Origin: Dimargaris cristalligena
Lineage: Eukaryota; Kickxellomycota; Dimargaritomycetes; Dimargaritales; Dimargaritaceae
DNA length: 64,000 bases
Reading direction: 5' to 3'
NCBI GenBank assembly: GCA_027576995.1
Contig: JANBQC010000015.1
Span: 62,001 to 126,000 of the forward strand
In this document: positions 1 to 12,600 of the stretch, in pieces
Layout: each line of letters starts with the position of its first letter
How positions within the stretch are numbered: the stretch's first letter is position 1
Notes under the pieces: generated by a model
Database searches by the model: none
Seen by the model: only the letters and a program-made list of their open reading frames with translations
Told to the model about the DNA's origin: nothing
Made by a program: the position numbers and the translations under genes

Positions 1-189
1 ACCAGTAGGGTGCTATACAATAGTTTGCCTGTAGCCCCCACCAAGGGGAAAAATAATAATAATTGACTGGGCCCTCTTTATTTCGATCTTTTTAAAACTG
101 AACACTGATTTATTTAATCATGGTTAAGCCTTTTACCACAGTAATGACTGATTCTGATGCCACTTGCTGCTTTATGTGTTATTGATATT

Positions 190-1324
190 TATCAGCCCTC
201 CTAATCTGACTTAATCTGGACTTAATGACTGTCTGCCCTTATTAAGCCTTATAGCACCATATTAACCCTCCCATAGTTACCCCCGGTACTCTGGGATCAT
301 CATTCAGTATATAACCCATCTCCTTCTGGCCCCAATACTTTATACAAAACACTCAACTAATGATCTAAAAGAGTCTTCCAGTTCCCATAAGAGTCTTCTA
401 GATATGAAGCCATCTGGTCGGCCTATATATCTATCTATACCTTAGTCTTAGTAGCATTTCCCTTAGGACCTCCCTTTGGAGCTGTCCCTGCATATATATA
501 ACTGGGCCCCATTATGGACTGGTTCAATTCCTTAGCTTATTTCCTACCCCTATTTATCCCTATCGGCCCACCTAATCCTTCCTAAATATGGAACACTGAC
601 TGTCCTATCCTATCACCTTATAGTGCCATATTACTCCTCCCTCAACTATATAACCCACTATGACCAGGTCCCAATGTTTCTTATGCAATACTCCACCAGC
701 TGATCCAATGTTACCCCTTTCTTAGTGGAGTCTTCCGGATGTAAGCCCCCTGGGTGAGGCCCAACCCTCAGCTCTTCTTTAGTCATCTCATTGCTCTTAA
801 GGACCCCTCACTATGAGCAGTCCCCATGTATAAATAACTGGGCCCCTCTGGGACCGGTTCAGTTCCTTAGCTTATTTTCTTACCCCCATGTTTACCTTAA
901 TAAACTCCTTATATGCTTACCCATTGTATTAGCCAGTAAGTGTGCCTGCTGCACGTCCCTTGCATTAGCCTGCACTCATCCTTTACTGGTTAGTACTGAC
1001 CCCTCCCTAATACTGGTAGCCTGCTTGGCTGAGCCTAAGCCCCACCTACCATTAGAAGCCTATCCTCAGGACTCTTGATGGACTAAGAGTGGTTAACCCA
1101 GGTAACAATCCCAATAAACTCTATATATACTCACCCCCTTGTACTAACTAGTAAGTGTACTTACTGCATATCCCTTACATATACCTGCACTTATCCTTTA
1201 TTAGATAGTACTGTGCTCCCATCCTAATGCTAGTAGTCCACTTGGCTGGGTCTAAGCCCCACCTACCATTAGAAGCCTATCCTCAGGACTGTTGACAGAC
1301 TAAGAGTGGTAAACCTGGGTAACA
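190..1324 (+). mobile_element. Solo LTR, family LTR1, interrupted copy
   Basis: Degenerate solo LTR beginning TATCAGCCCTCC and ending GGGTAACA. In this orientation it has a TATA-like stretch followed by ACTGGGCCCC near 501-520 and, after an insertion, an AATAAA signal near 1112, so + is the sense strand. It is split by a second copy of the same family (561-1107). Joining the two parts across one copy of ATCCC restores the same order as the other LTR1 copies. I see no flanking target duplication, so this is probably an old insertion. No gag or pol coding sequence is nearby. Confidence 0.7.
561..1107 (+). mobile_element. Solo LTR, family LTR1, nested in another LTR1 copy
   Basis: A 547-bp diverged LTR1 copy, starting TATCGGCCCACC and ending GGTTAACCCAGGTAACA. 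It is flanked by a perfect 5-bp direct repeat ATCCC (556-560 and 1108-1112), the expected target-site duplication of retroviral-type integration. It carries its own TATA-like segment near 830 and an AATAAA near 899. A short open frame across it (791-1078) looks like chance and has no recognisable protein. Confidence 0.8.
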
Positions 1325-3093
1325 GTTTGCTTTATTATCCATATCAAACTAAGAATATACAATATTCAAATATCAGCTCATACCCACCCACACTCTAACT
1401 TAATTTATATAAGAATGATAACCTTGGCTGCATTGTTATTATAATACCTCATTTCGAGATAAAGGATTGCCCCCAATTAAACCATGATAAACCTCTGGTC
1501 AATATTGCCGATATTGCAATCTAACAGCAATTTTTGCTCTTCATGGTGTAGTACAAATACTAACGAAACTACTGATCTATTAATGTAGCAGTCAATTCTA
1601 ACCCTGGTTCTTTGAGATTGCCAGTTCAGTATTAATTAGTAGTATTGTTTAGTATCACATTGTAATCCCCCCCCTTATTCCCAACATCACTGGTAGTAGG
1701 AACCCCTTACACCCTTCATACCTATGGTCTCCCCAGCTCCTACCTGTGGCTCACCTACCCCCACTGCCTAAAAATCCATATGTGTATCAATCGGGTATTG
1801 GAACTTGGGATCCATTCATAATACTCCCGCATTGTTACTGTGTATTTAATGGAGAGATCAAGTTGGATCCAGATGAATGAATCATAAACCAGCGTCTAAT
1901 AAGCCTGAAGCAGGGCTTTCAGATACCGAGCCAAACAACCCCAGGGGCCTGGCCGAACGCCTGTCTTGAACTTCACATCCCGCCCCTTGCTTAATTGCTG
2001 TCGTTGAGTGCATATGCACTAACCAGGATACCGGCACCCTGTATGGCGTTATTGACCGGGGAATTCTCCAATTAGGAAATATCCACCTGGTTCGGAGCGG
2101 TTGAACCAAAGGATTGCTAAATAAAGCGGTCATTAAATTGGTTGGAATTATGGAAAGTGCAATGATAGCATAAGACAGAGGGAGGTATACTAGCTGTTTG
2201 GTTGAACATATTTCGTTGTCTGTTTAAGGCGGCAATTCATTTCTAGCTTCTCTTCTGAACCGGCCAATCGGGGGTCTGGCTGACCAGCACATGCTAATTA
2301 GTTACACCAGCGGGTATAAAACTCTCATACCGGCTAATCAAGGGAGGAGGGGACTGGTGCAACCAATTCCGTCGCCACTCATATATGTTAAGTGCTATCT
2401 AACGAGAGAGTGACTACTGGTTAAGAATGCCGGTACTTTGGTCTTCAGTTTATGAAATGGGCAATAACTAAGCTTGCCTGTAAAACCCGCCACTTTTCCC
2501 CTGTCTTGTCGCACTCGATCATCGGATGCCTTCCTCCTTACTTTTTTTTTCACATTGGGCTATTCACGCTGACCAGTTGGCCTCTTCGCTTCACGAAAAC
2601 ATCCGATATCTCTCCCCCGAATGGAGAAGGTAGTTAGTTGTGCTGGCTCGCTTGCAACGCAAATGTATATTATGTTTTCTATGGGCTTCAACCAAGCAGT
2701 GGGGTGCGTATTATTGGTGGGCTCCGGATCCCCATTTTCACTATCCACCCAAAACCGCGGATTCAGTTATCTCTTACTCTCCTTCTCTTTTTTTTTCACC
2801 CCCGTTATTAAATCCGCCGTTCTTATAACTTGACTAGTAGCCACCCTAATGGCCTTTTCTGCATTGCTAATTTCCCTCTAGTTTTAATTTGTAGTAGTTC
2901 TCGGGTGAAACCGATTATTTTGTGAGTCTTATATCGGCAGTATTCATTCAGGGACTGTTTTGGTTTCAAACTCTTTACAGGGTCAGAATTCTCTTTATCC
3001 CGCAATTCCAACGCAACCACACTCCCCCATACTCCGCTGGACCAACTGTTCTTTGCCTAGTGTCTACATACTTATGGTATCAGTATTTCGACC
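1325..3093. other. Intergenic region, no gene recognised
   Basis: AT-rich spacer between the nested LTRs and the UNC93-like gene. Short open frames around 1.9-3.2 kb overlap each other on both strands and have no recognisable domain. The last few hundred bases before 3094 must hold the promoter of the membrane-protein gene, but I cannot point to a convincing TATA box. Confidence 0.5.
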
Positions 3094-4410
3094 ATGTCAC
3101 TCTCCCTCCCAGGCCGTGTTGGCCGCAAGATTCACGACGCCGACTTCCAAATTTTTATCCTCTCGGTTATTATCCTTTTCACCTATGGCATGTACATCGC
3201 CATTACCACGATAGGTGGTGGCGGTCAAGATAATTTTGCCGCTGCTTCGTATTCTAACCTAGCGGTCAATGCCACGGCGGCCTTTTTCGGCTTTTTCGCG
3301 GGCGGTATTGTCAACTACCTAGGCCCCCGTTTATCAACTGTAATATCGGGTGTCCCTTTCGCCCTTTACACCGGTTCCCTACTGGCTTATACGCAGATCC
3401 AGAACAGCGGTTTCGTGATTGCTTCGGGTGCGTTGGTCGGGTTTGGCACGGTGATTATGTGGACGACCCAGGGTTTATTTAGCCTGACTTACCCAGGGGA
3501 GGGTTCCAAGGGCATGTCCCTGGGCTTTTTCCACGTCATGTACTCGCTGAGTGGGGTAATCGCAGGGGCCATTGCCCTTGGCCTAAACTTTCAAATGGAA
3601 AACCGGGGTCTTACCGCGCCCACCTACGTGGTTTTCATCGTATTGGCAGTCATTGGTCTGGCCCTGACGGTCCTGCTGGTCCCGGCCGAGGCTGTGCGGC
3701 GAAGTGACCAAACCCACGTTCAACACGTTCATTTCCCCGGCTGGCGGGCCGAACTCATGGCGCTAGGCCGAGCTTTTCTCAACCGTCGCATGTTACTCGC
3801 CGCACCGTACATGATTATCACCCAATGGCAGGCCCCCTACCAATTCAACGGTTACAACGGTTCGCTCTTCAGCATCCGTAGCCGGGGCGCTAACCTCATG
3901 TTCTACCGTCTATCATCCATTGTCGCCAGTCTGGTGTACGGGCATCTCTTGGATAAGCCGACCTGGACGGTAAAGCGGCGCGGGGCCGTGGCCACCCTCA
4001 TTCTAGTGGTGTGTTTGGTGGGTTCGTGGATCGGCGCCCTCAAGGTCCAATGGCACTATCCGCCTGACGAGCCATCGCCTTACATGGACCTGAGCGAAGG
4101 CCGTTACTGGGCCGTGTGGCCCATTTTTGTCGTGTGGGGCTTCATCGATATCGGGCTGAACATGACCGCATTCTGGCTGATTGGTTGCTTTACTTCAGAC
4201 ACGTCGGAGGTGTCCATGATGACGGGGGCGTTCCTTGCCTGGCAGGCCATCGGCGGTACCATTGCCTGGAATATCGATGCGGCCGGCGTGGATTACCGGT
4301 ATCAAGGAATTATAACTATTTCCGCTGTCATGCTGGGTTTCGTTTCCCTAGGCCTTTCGGTTAGCAAGCTACCCGACTCACAGCACTATGAATCGAAGGA
4401 CATGAGGTAA
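3094..4410 (+). CDS. UNC93-like (DUF895) major facilitator superfamily membrane protein
   Basis: 438 residues with about twelve hydrophobic segments, six on each side of a hydrophilic loop at about residues 200-245. The N-terminal half carries the pattern typical of fungal UNC93-like proteins: a GGGGQ after TM1, then FGFFAGG and NYLGPR, then W-T-T-Q-G and the YPGEGSKG stretch. Family members are plasma-membrane or organelle multipass proteins, and most fungal ones have no proven substrate. The start was chosen at the first Met giving a normal cytosolic N-terminus before TM1. It ends with TAA and needs no intron. It lies about 2.2 kb beyond the 3' end of the NRPS and converges on it, so a role in export of or resistance to the peptide is possible but is only inference. 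Other MFS classes fit less well. Confidence 0.85.
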   Translation: MSLSLPGRVGRKIHDADFQIFILSVIILFTYGMYIAITTIGGGGQDNFAAASYSNLAVNATAAFFGFFAGGIVNYLGPRLSTVISGVPFALYTGSLLAYTQIQNSGFVIASGALVGFGTVIMWTTQGLFSLTYPGEGSKGMSLGFFHVMYSLSGVIAGAIALGLNFQMENRGLTAPTYVVFIVLAVIGLALTVLLVPAEAVRRSDQTHVQHVHFPGWRAELMALGRAFLNRRMLLAAPYMIITQWQAPYQFNGYNGSLFSIRSRGANLMFYRLSSIVASLVYGHLLDKPTWTVKRRGAVATLILVVCLVGSWIGALKVQWHYPPDEPSPYMDLSEGRYWAVWPIFVVWGFIDIGLNMTAFWLIGCFTSDTSEVSMMTGAFLAWQAIGGTIAWNIDAAGVDYRYQGIITISAVMLGFVSLGLSVSKLPDSQHYESKDMR

Positions 4411-6608
4411 TTTATTATAACTTGATATAGTTTATTATGTAGCAATATACGGATAGCCATCCTTCTGAATGTCAATGTCTAGACCCTGCTTGAAACTAAC
4501 GCAATACCTATGATACATATTGATCATGTATGCTTACCAATGCCACAGTTCTCCGACCTCTTCCCCAACTATCATTCCCGATGGATCCATCTCGGAAAAG
4601 AAATCAACGAGTCTAGATATTCACTCAGTTATTTTACCCGCCTAGTGCACCCATTAGGCACTGAATTTATTTCTAGGCAGCGCAGCTCGCCTATTTACCA
4701 ATTATTTTTAATCAACCGGACTTTCTACCCTATCTTTTAATACTTTTTATATATCAAGCGAATCTAAATAATATATAACTGCATGGATGCAATCTCTTAT
4801 CTTACCAGCACTAAAAGCTCTTAAGAAAGTGGTCTTAAAGATGGATGTAGGTCGAAGACGTCTGGATATCGCTGGGAATGGAGGTTGGAAATATTGAGAA
4901 AATGGCGATGCCTCGGTCTGTCGCGGAGAGGCTGAGCGATATCAGGAAAATTGGGCCATGGTGATTTTAATGAGTAATAAATACCTTATTAAATATGTCA
5001 CATAAATATCTAAGGTCATACCAATAATTATGTACCAAAGAAATCCTGATTATTTTTGTCTTTACCCTCGTGTATACCTCCCTTTTTATACACAGGTGAT
5101 TACTTTAAGAGGTATACATTCGAAAACAGTCTTACACTTTAATTTTATTAGAATATTTGGGAGCAAAATGTCATTATTATAGAAACAGACAATGCAGTTG
5201 GGACCAATCTCAGGGTTATCCATATGGGAGAAGTTCATTCAGGCTGTATAGTGAAAAATCCATTGGATGAGACCAATATTACTGGTTAAAAGCTATTCTC
5301 ACATATATTCGCCCATACACGTATTATGTAAAACCTTATACAGCTGGTTTGAATTTCACCCATATGCTCATTCTCAAGGCCGCTCTCCCCATTATGTAAA
5401 CACTATTGGTGGGTTTAAATAAGCCTGACTGTGAAACCAGGGAGTGTCCACGTGATCATCAGTGAAGGCCCTTCGCCATTGATGGCCTCTGCTATCTGAC
5501 TGGTTTTTGGTTTGGCGGGGTATTTTCCACCCACAGTTTCGGAGGCGATATATAATACTCCATTGGGGTCAGTGACAGCACCTCTTTTGTAACAGTATGG
5601 ATAGGTTCAGAAATGATTATACCAGATAAAATAAATAATACAAGCTTTCCCCAATCATACACTATGGAGCACTATATATATATCAGATTGACACTAACCA
5701 TACAAATACCTGAGTATTTGTTAGAAATTCATTTCTCCCGCCCCACCGATTCCATCATTCTGATTGGTCTGTCCTATACTCGGGACTATACTATATCTAT
5801 GATTATATCATCCTATACTCGGAACAACGTTTTTTATCATCATTACTGGTATTTCCAACTCAATAAAACCAACCGCGGGCATCTGGCCTTGCCCCTTGCG
5901 GTTCTTTCTCTCTTCTTTAAATCATTTTAGTTGTATCTGAAGGCACTTACGTTTACCATCGAATTTACCATTCCAGCAGTAAATTATCTCTTACCACTAT
6001 ACTCATAATAATTCTAACATTACTAAACAACCTTTCGGTCAGAACGTTGAGCCTGCAACCAGCGTATCTACTCATAGGGCACAGAGCAGGTGGAAATGGG
6101 CGAGTACGACATTTATCAATATATTTTCCCCAATGACCAACTACTTTTTATATCCCCCATTCCCGTCGGGCGTTTTGACCTACCCTAGCCCAATTACAAC
6201 CTAACCTTTACTCGGCTTTTCAGTACTCCATTGGAGCGTGGTATGGCTGTATTCGTACACGTATAAGCATACAAAAAGCCCCAGTAGTGCAGGCTGCATT
6301 AATTAAACATGAAACGGGTGCCCGATGATCCGCCTATGAAATACGCTGAAGTACGAAACAAACTGGGAGAAAAACTATCTCAATCACTGGTCAGTAAGAT
6401 ACCGCGACTTAAAATTACGTAATGGTTGATAAGGTCGGGGGAAGATTTGTGGAAATGGTGGTATTGAACACTAGTGCTAAGTATAACTTGGCAATTTTTT
6501 ATTTCAGCTTTTAAATATATTCAGTGTCAGGACACACTTATAAAATACCGATAGCTAAAATACTAAATAAATATGGTGTATAACATAGCCAAATTAAGCA
6601 AGATGAGT
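4411..6608. other. Intergenic region between convergent genes
   Basis: AT-rich spacer between the 3' ends of the membrane-protein gene and the NRPS gene. It contains one 146-bp inverted-repeat element (5221-5366). The open frames present, such as those at 4510-4740 and 5613-5930, are low-complexity and unrecognisable. I see no RNA gene. Confidence 0.5.
5221..5366 (-). mobile_element. 146-bp MITE-like element, copy 1
   Basis: Begins CATATGGGAG and ends TTTCACCCATATG. The ends are imperfect inverted repeats of about 27 bp. Relative to copy 3 it is inverted. The TA inside the CATATG ends fits a TA target duplication as in Tc1/mariner-derived MITEs. It has no coding capacity. Confidence 0.75.
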
Positions 6609-9600
6609 TTAAACGCGGGACAACTCAAGAAGACAGTTTTTCCAGTGCGACATCAGACCGCCAATGGTCTCCACCCGAAACTGCCTTGAATTGAAATTGG
6701 TTATAATGTCCAATCCACCAGCGGTGTTCCAAGCTGTGAAGTCGAATAAATATGGGTATTTGTTTTGGCTCTTCGCGGTCCGTAGATCATTAAGCATTGC
6801 GGGTCGTTCAACAAGGAGTGTATTGGTGTTGGGCGACTCACATAGAGACAAATCGTCTAAATACGTAAACTCGAACTGGGTTTGCACGTCAAACTGCTGT
6901 TTTAGGTCAATTTGATCGTTGGCAGAGCAATGTAGATTCTTGAATACAGTATACAGGAAGCCATTATCCATTCCCGTACTCAGAGTTGTTTGAACTTGAT
7001 GTAACGTGTCCACCAAATCGCCACTAGGTGCATTGCAGAAAACCAATGGGAATTGACTGGCGAAGAAGCCGACTGTTCGTGAGACATCGCACTGGCCATA
7101 GGGATCCTTGCGACCGTGGCCTAGATATGCAATGTCCATCTGGGATAATCCAAACTGTCTGCCATAGGCGCATACTAGGGCGGCCAAGATGAGTTCGATG
7201 GGCGTGGCTTTGAGCCTAGTGGCCACGGTAGTCACGAGGTTATGCGCGGCACTTTGATCGATGAGTTTCGCCACGCATTCCCGGGTTTCGTTGGTAATTG
7301 GGGCGCCATTTGCAGCAATCTCTAAAGGTAGGGGAATGGCAGGCGGGGGTAACTCGATAGTACACGGATCAATGGATTGGGCCAGCGACCAAAGGTAGTC
7401 AGCCCACACCGTGTGCGAATGGGTTTTGGGGTCTAGAGCCCGCCCGGTTAAGTAGGCCGAAAGGTCCTCTCGAACAATCTGAACTGACATATAATCAAAG
7501 ACCATATGGTGGACGGAAATGTAGACGTATTGAATGCCGTTGGCATCGAATACTCGAACCTGGGAAATTGGCCCAGTCTCGAAATTAATCAGGTGGTTAA
7601 TGTGGTTGAGCTGGACTAGCGCATCGCGGATATCAGCCACTTGGTGGTATTCAAAATAAGTGGACGAAGGGTCATCTAAATCAGCAAATGTAATCATCGA
7701 TTCCCCATTATTTGTGGGTTGAAAGCGAGCCCGGAGCATGTCGTGGTGCTGAACCACCTTGGTCCAGGCGGCTTGCCACTGATGGGCGGTAAACCGGACG
7801 CTTGATTCATACATGGTGGGTAAGGGGAAGAAGTGAGGGTCGGCCAGCTGGAGGGCAATTAATTCCAGCTGAGGTGGCGTAAGCCGCGCAGTTCGGGACT
7901 CCGAGTCTGCTGTACCACGGGTATCTCCCGAAAACACTTCGACGGAATCGGATGCAATCGAAATTAGTTTGGCAAGGTAGGCAATCGTGTTGGACCGGTT
8001 GATATCCACTAGGGCCAGCTGAAGGTTCTGGCGACGACAGCGGGTAACTAATTGGATGGCCGACAGGGAATTGCCACCGAGTTGGAAAAAAGTGACCGTT
8101 GGTGAAATAGAACCTGGATTGATCTGAAGGGTTTCAGCTATAAGGCTAATAAGCCCGGATTCGACCGGACTGGCCTGTACAGTTTCTGGGATATGGTCAT
8201 TAACAGGCAAATCGAACATAGGCAGGGCCTTGCGGTCAACCTTACCCACCCGGGTCAGTGGCAATTCGGCCAGTTCCACCAGAACGGAGGGAATCATGTA
8301 GTGGGGTAACTGAGAACGCAGAAAATCTAGAATGGTGGCTGTCTGGCCAAAAGGGGGGACAATGTAGCCAACCAAATGGTCCTTATCCCGGACAACACAT
8401 GCTTGATCCACGGCGGGGTGACGTTCCAGGGCACTTTCCACTTCCCCTAGTTCAATACGGAACCCCCGCAACTTCACCTGGTTATCGATCCGGCCGAGGC
8501 ACTCGATTTGGCCGTTGGGTAGCCAGCGGGCCAGGTCACCCGACTGGTAGATGCGCTCCCCCGTAAACGGACTCAAAATAAATTTTTCCTGCGTAAGGTC
8601 AGGGCGATTGAGATAACCGCGGGCTACGCCGCGGCCGCCTAGGTAGAGCTGGCCTATGGCACCAACAGGAACCGGGTGGAGGTGGGCATTGAGGATAATG
8701 CCAGTGGCATTGGGTAGCGGAGTACCAATGGGAATAATCACCTTGTTGGTCTGGAGTCTAGTCCAATGGGACCCACACGCCACTTCGGTAGGACCGTACC
8801 AGTTGATGAGTTCAACCGAATCGGCCCATTTAGCCACAATCCCCTGGTTAGCCGGCTCACCAGTGATAATGACTTGGCGCAGGTTGGGGAAATCCACTGG
8901 ATCGAAGCCGGAGAGTAGGGAGGGGGTGCAGCAGGCTCGCGTAGCCTGGGCGAGGGCACCTTCGTAATCCCCTTGGTTTACCAGAAGGGTGCCGCCGAAG
9001 GACAGCGTGGCCCATATCTCAGACAGGGATACGTCGAAGGTGGGGGTTATGAGGGTTGGAGTAATGGTACCGGGGGCCATTTTCGTAACACCTCCCATAC
9101 CCTGCCAGTGGTTGGCTAAAGCGTGATGTTCATGCATGACGCCCTTGGGGGTACCAGTTGAACCCGAGGTATAAATAATAGCAGCCAAGTGGGAGGAATC
9201 AATAGTTGGTGACGGGTATGTGCTAGTCGGGCCATCGGCAAGTAGCGCAGCAATGTTAAACGGTATCGTAGGAACACCCGATCCGAGAGCGTCTAGGGTG
9301 GAGAGGCTGGAGGGTTTACCCATAATAGCGATCGCTTGTGTGTCTTCCAAAATCCACTGGTGTCGCTCAAGGGGGTAGTCAGGCGCCAGAATCACAAACG
9401 CACAGCCGGTCTTCCAAATGGCCAGTTGGCCTACAATGAGTTCGGGGCAGTTGTCGGCGACTAGAGCCACTATCCGGTCGAAGCCACAGGATGTTTTCAG
9501 GGCCAGTGAGTGGGCCAGTCGATTGGCAGCCATGTCCAATTGGGTATAAGTGTATTGGTGGCTATTAAAGATGAGGGCAGTGAGGTGGGGCGCCTTCTTA

Positions 9601-12600
9601 CAGTGTTGTTGAAATAACTCGTGAGCCAAGGCTCGCGGGTGGTCACGTGGATTTGTGGCCCAGCTTCCCAACAGTTGGTCGCGTTCTGGGGAAGGGAGAA
9701 TGCGAATATCTGTAAGCGGGCTACTGGTATCCACTGTAAACAACCATGTCAAGGCGGTCATGTAATGATCAGCAAATGAATTGACAAACTCAGGGCTGAA
9801 ATCCAACGACCGGTAGGTGACTCGGAGCTGAAGCTGGTCTCCTTGGGTATGGACAATCACCGCAAGTGGGAAATCAGTAGGGTCCCAGTGAGTGGCGAGT
9901 TCCCATTGAAAGGGAAGGTTCGGGTTTGTTGGAGCTTCAGGGTAGTTCTCCAGAACCAGTAGAGTGTTGAACAGTGGGCGCTCTTGACTGATGCCACTCC
10001 AGCGATGTATATCCGTTAGTCGATAGTGCTCAAATCCGTAGGCCTGAGTACTTGTCGCATACACGTCTAGTAGGATATCCCCGACTGAAAGACCCTTTCC
10101 GAGTGCAACTCGACAAGGAATGGTATTGATACAAGCTCCAATAATATTCTCAACGCCCGGCAAGGGAACATTCCGGCCCGAAACGACTACACCAAATATT
10201 GGGTCATCAGATCCCGTATAACGGTGAAGTACTGCCGCCATCGCTACTCGCAACAGGGTCGAAAGAGTCACACCATGCTTGCTAATTAGGATATTGATCT
10301 GGTCGAGAATCGGCATCGAGCGTTTAACTGTTCCGTAAAATGACGCATCGCTGGGTCGCATAGTAGGGAAAGAGGGGCAGTGGTGTGCTTGTATCAATAA
10401 GCTTGGTTCCTCCACCCCCGAGAACTGGTGAGTCCAGAATTGCTCGGCGTCACCACTGCTGTGCTTTATAATATGGTCAACGAAATCGTGGTATTGCAAG
10501 GTTCGGGGCAGTGGGTCCTCGGAATAGTTACAACTAACGCTTTGGAGTAATGTCCCGATAGACCAGCCGTCTAGTAGGGCGTGGTGGGCAGAAATCAGGA
10601 ATCTATGGAGGTTAGGGGCCACCCGGAAAAGTCCGAACCGGATCCAGGGGCGGTCCAACACGAATCCGTTGGTTCGTTCTTGAAGAAGGAACCGGTCGCA
10701 TAATGTATCAATATGATCCCCTTCCCAGCTTTGAATAACCCAATGTGCATTAAATGTTTTGGCCACGACCTGTAGGTTTTTATCAGACTGGCATCCACTG
10801 GCAGTTAAAAAGCGAGTGCGTAGGATGGAGTGGTCGCGAGCTGTTTGTTCCCAGGCCCGATAGAAGCGACCGGTATTGAGCGGGCCGTTTATGGCGATTC
10901 CAAGCTGGACCATGTATGCAGACGGGTCCTGAAGAGTGGCAAATAGTAGGCCCTCTTGAACTGGAAGACAAGGGTAAATATACTCGACATCAGCCAAAGT
11001 CAAGTTCAAAATGGGTAAGTCATCCTGGGCCAGCTTGGCAAAATCAGACTCGATTAGTCCAGCTGAGGAAAAGTCGCTGGCCGTAACAATGGACGGTACA
11101 GGGCGTGTCTGACATTCCTTTACAAGGGCCTCGAGTGAATCCTGCCACTGACCGGTTAACCGCCTGATGGTACATGCGCGATGCAGTTCGTTGGAGTACA
11201 TCACGCTAAGTACGAGTCCCTGGCCGACACTATAATCGCAGGTCACACTGAGAGCCCGGCTCAAGTATTCATTTTTGTTCCAATCATCGGTCCAATTCGT
11301 TTCGATATGACTGGGACGCCAAAATGCGTCATGGGTCTCGAACTGTTCGAATCGCCCCGAGTAATTGAACGTTATACGGTTCCAGTCGGCCGAAGATGTT
11401 TCCATTGTCTCTGGGGAAGTGCGATTGATCGCGGGCATCGACAGAGGCGGCGTGCCCTTGAGGTAGCGCTGAAGACTGTAGGGGAAACCGTGGTCGGGGA
11501 TGGTGCGCATTCGTTGTTTTGCAAGGGCCAGGACCCGCAGGGTATTGCTATAGGTTGAGTAGGTATGTGTCTGGTTTAGGTCAAACACAACCGGGTAGAT
11601 GGAAGTAAACCAGCCTACCGTACGACTAACGTCGATGGCGGAGTCCCAGGCTCGACGACCATGACCTTCTAGCTCCAATTCAATCACAGATATTCCAAAA
11701 GTGGCCTGTAGAGAGAGAAGGAGGGAGGCTATCAGAAATTCTTGGGGGGAGGCCCCTATGGCAGGGGCAACCTCGGCGTATAGGGCGTCAGACAGAGCAA
11801 GGCCAAGTGATGCTCGCTGAACTTCGAATGTATGATAAGTCACTTGGGGTGGAACGGACGGGTCACTCGCGGACGACATTGTATAGTCCAGGGGAATAGG
11901 ATCAGCTGGAGTGGGCGACACTGGCCAGATTGTGTCGGGTAGAGTCTGCGCATATGCGTGGACCTGAGTGGCCCACTCACGGAACGGCATAGTCTTGGCG
12001 GGCAAGTTCTGATATTTGAGCAGAGCTTCCAGGTCTTCGAGCATAATCCGCCAGGATACAAAATCGACTGCGAAGTGGTGAATAGTCAGGTAAATATGTT
12101 GCTCGCCATCCAAGGTCAACAAACCGCAAACCACTACAGGGCCATGTTCAATCGATGTAGTGCGCTGTATCTGACTAACCCAAGCGGGGTATTCGCCGAG
12201 GGTAAGTGTGGCTTCTTCAATGAACAAGAATCGGCTTAACCAAGATGCCGAATTAATGGGTATGGGCAACACCCGTTGTTGCCACTGGTTATCGGCGAGT
12301 TCAAGTTGAATTCGGAGGATATCGTGGTGGGCCATCAGGGTGACCAGAGCGTCAGTCAGAGTGGTACGGGTCAAAGTTCGTTGACATTTGAGGAGCATGG
12401 ACTGGTTGAAATGATTAATAAATTGGTATTCCTCTAGGGCAAAGCGCTGAACAGCTGTCAGTGGGACTGGACCGGTCGGGTCAAGGTACTGAATCGGTAC
12501 TAGTATTTCCGAATCTACCAAATGAGCGTATTGCTCCATTATCGATATCTGGGGGTGTTTGAGGACATCAGCTACCGGAATATCGAGCCCCAAACGCTTA

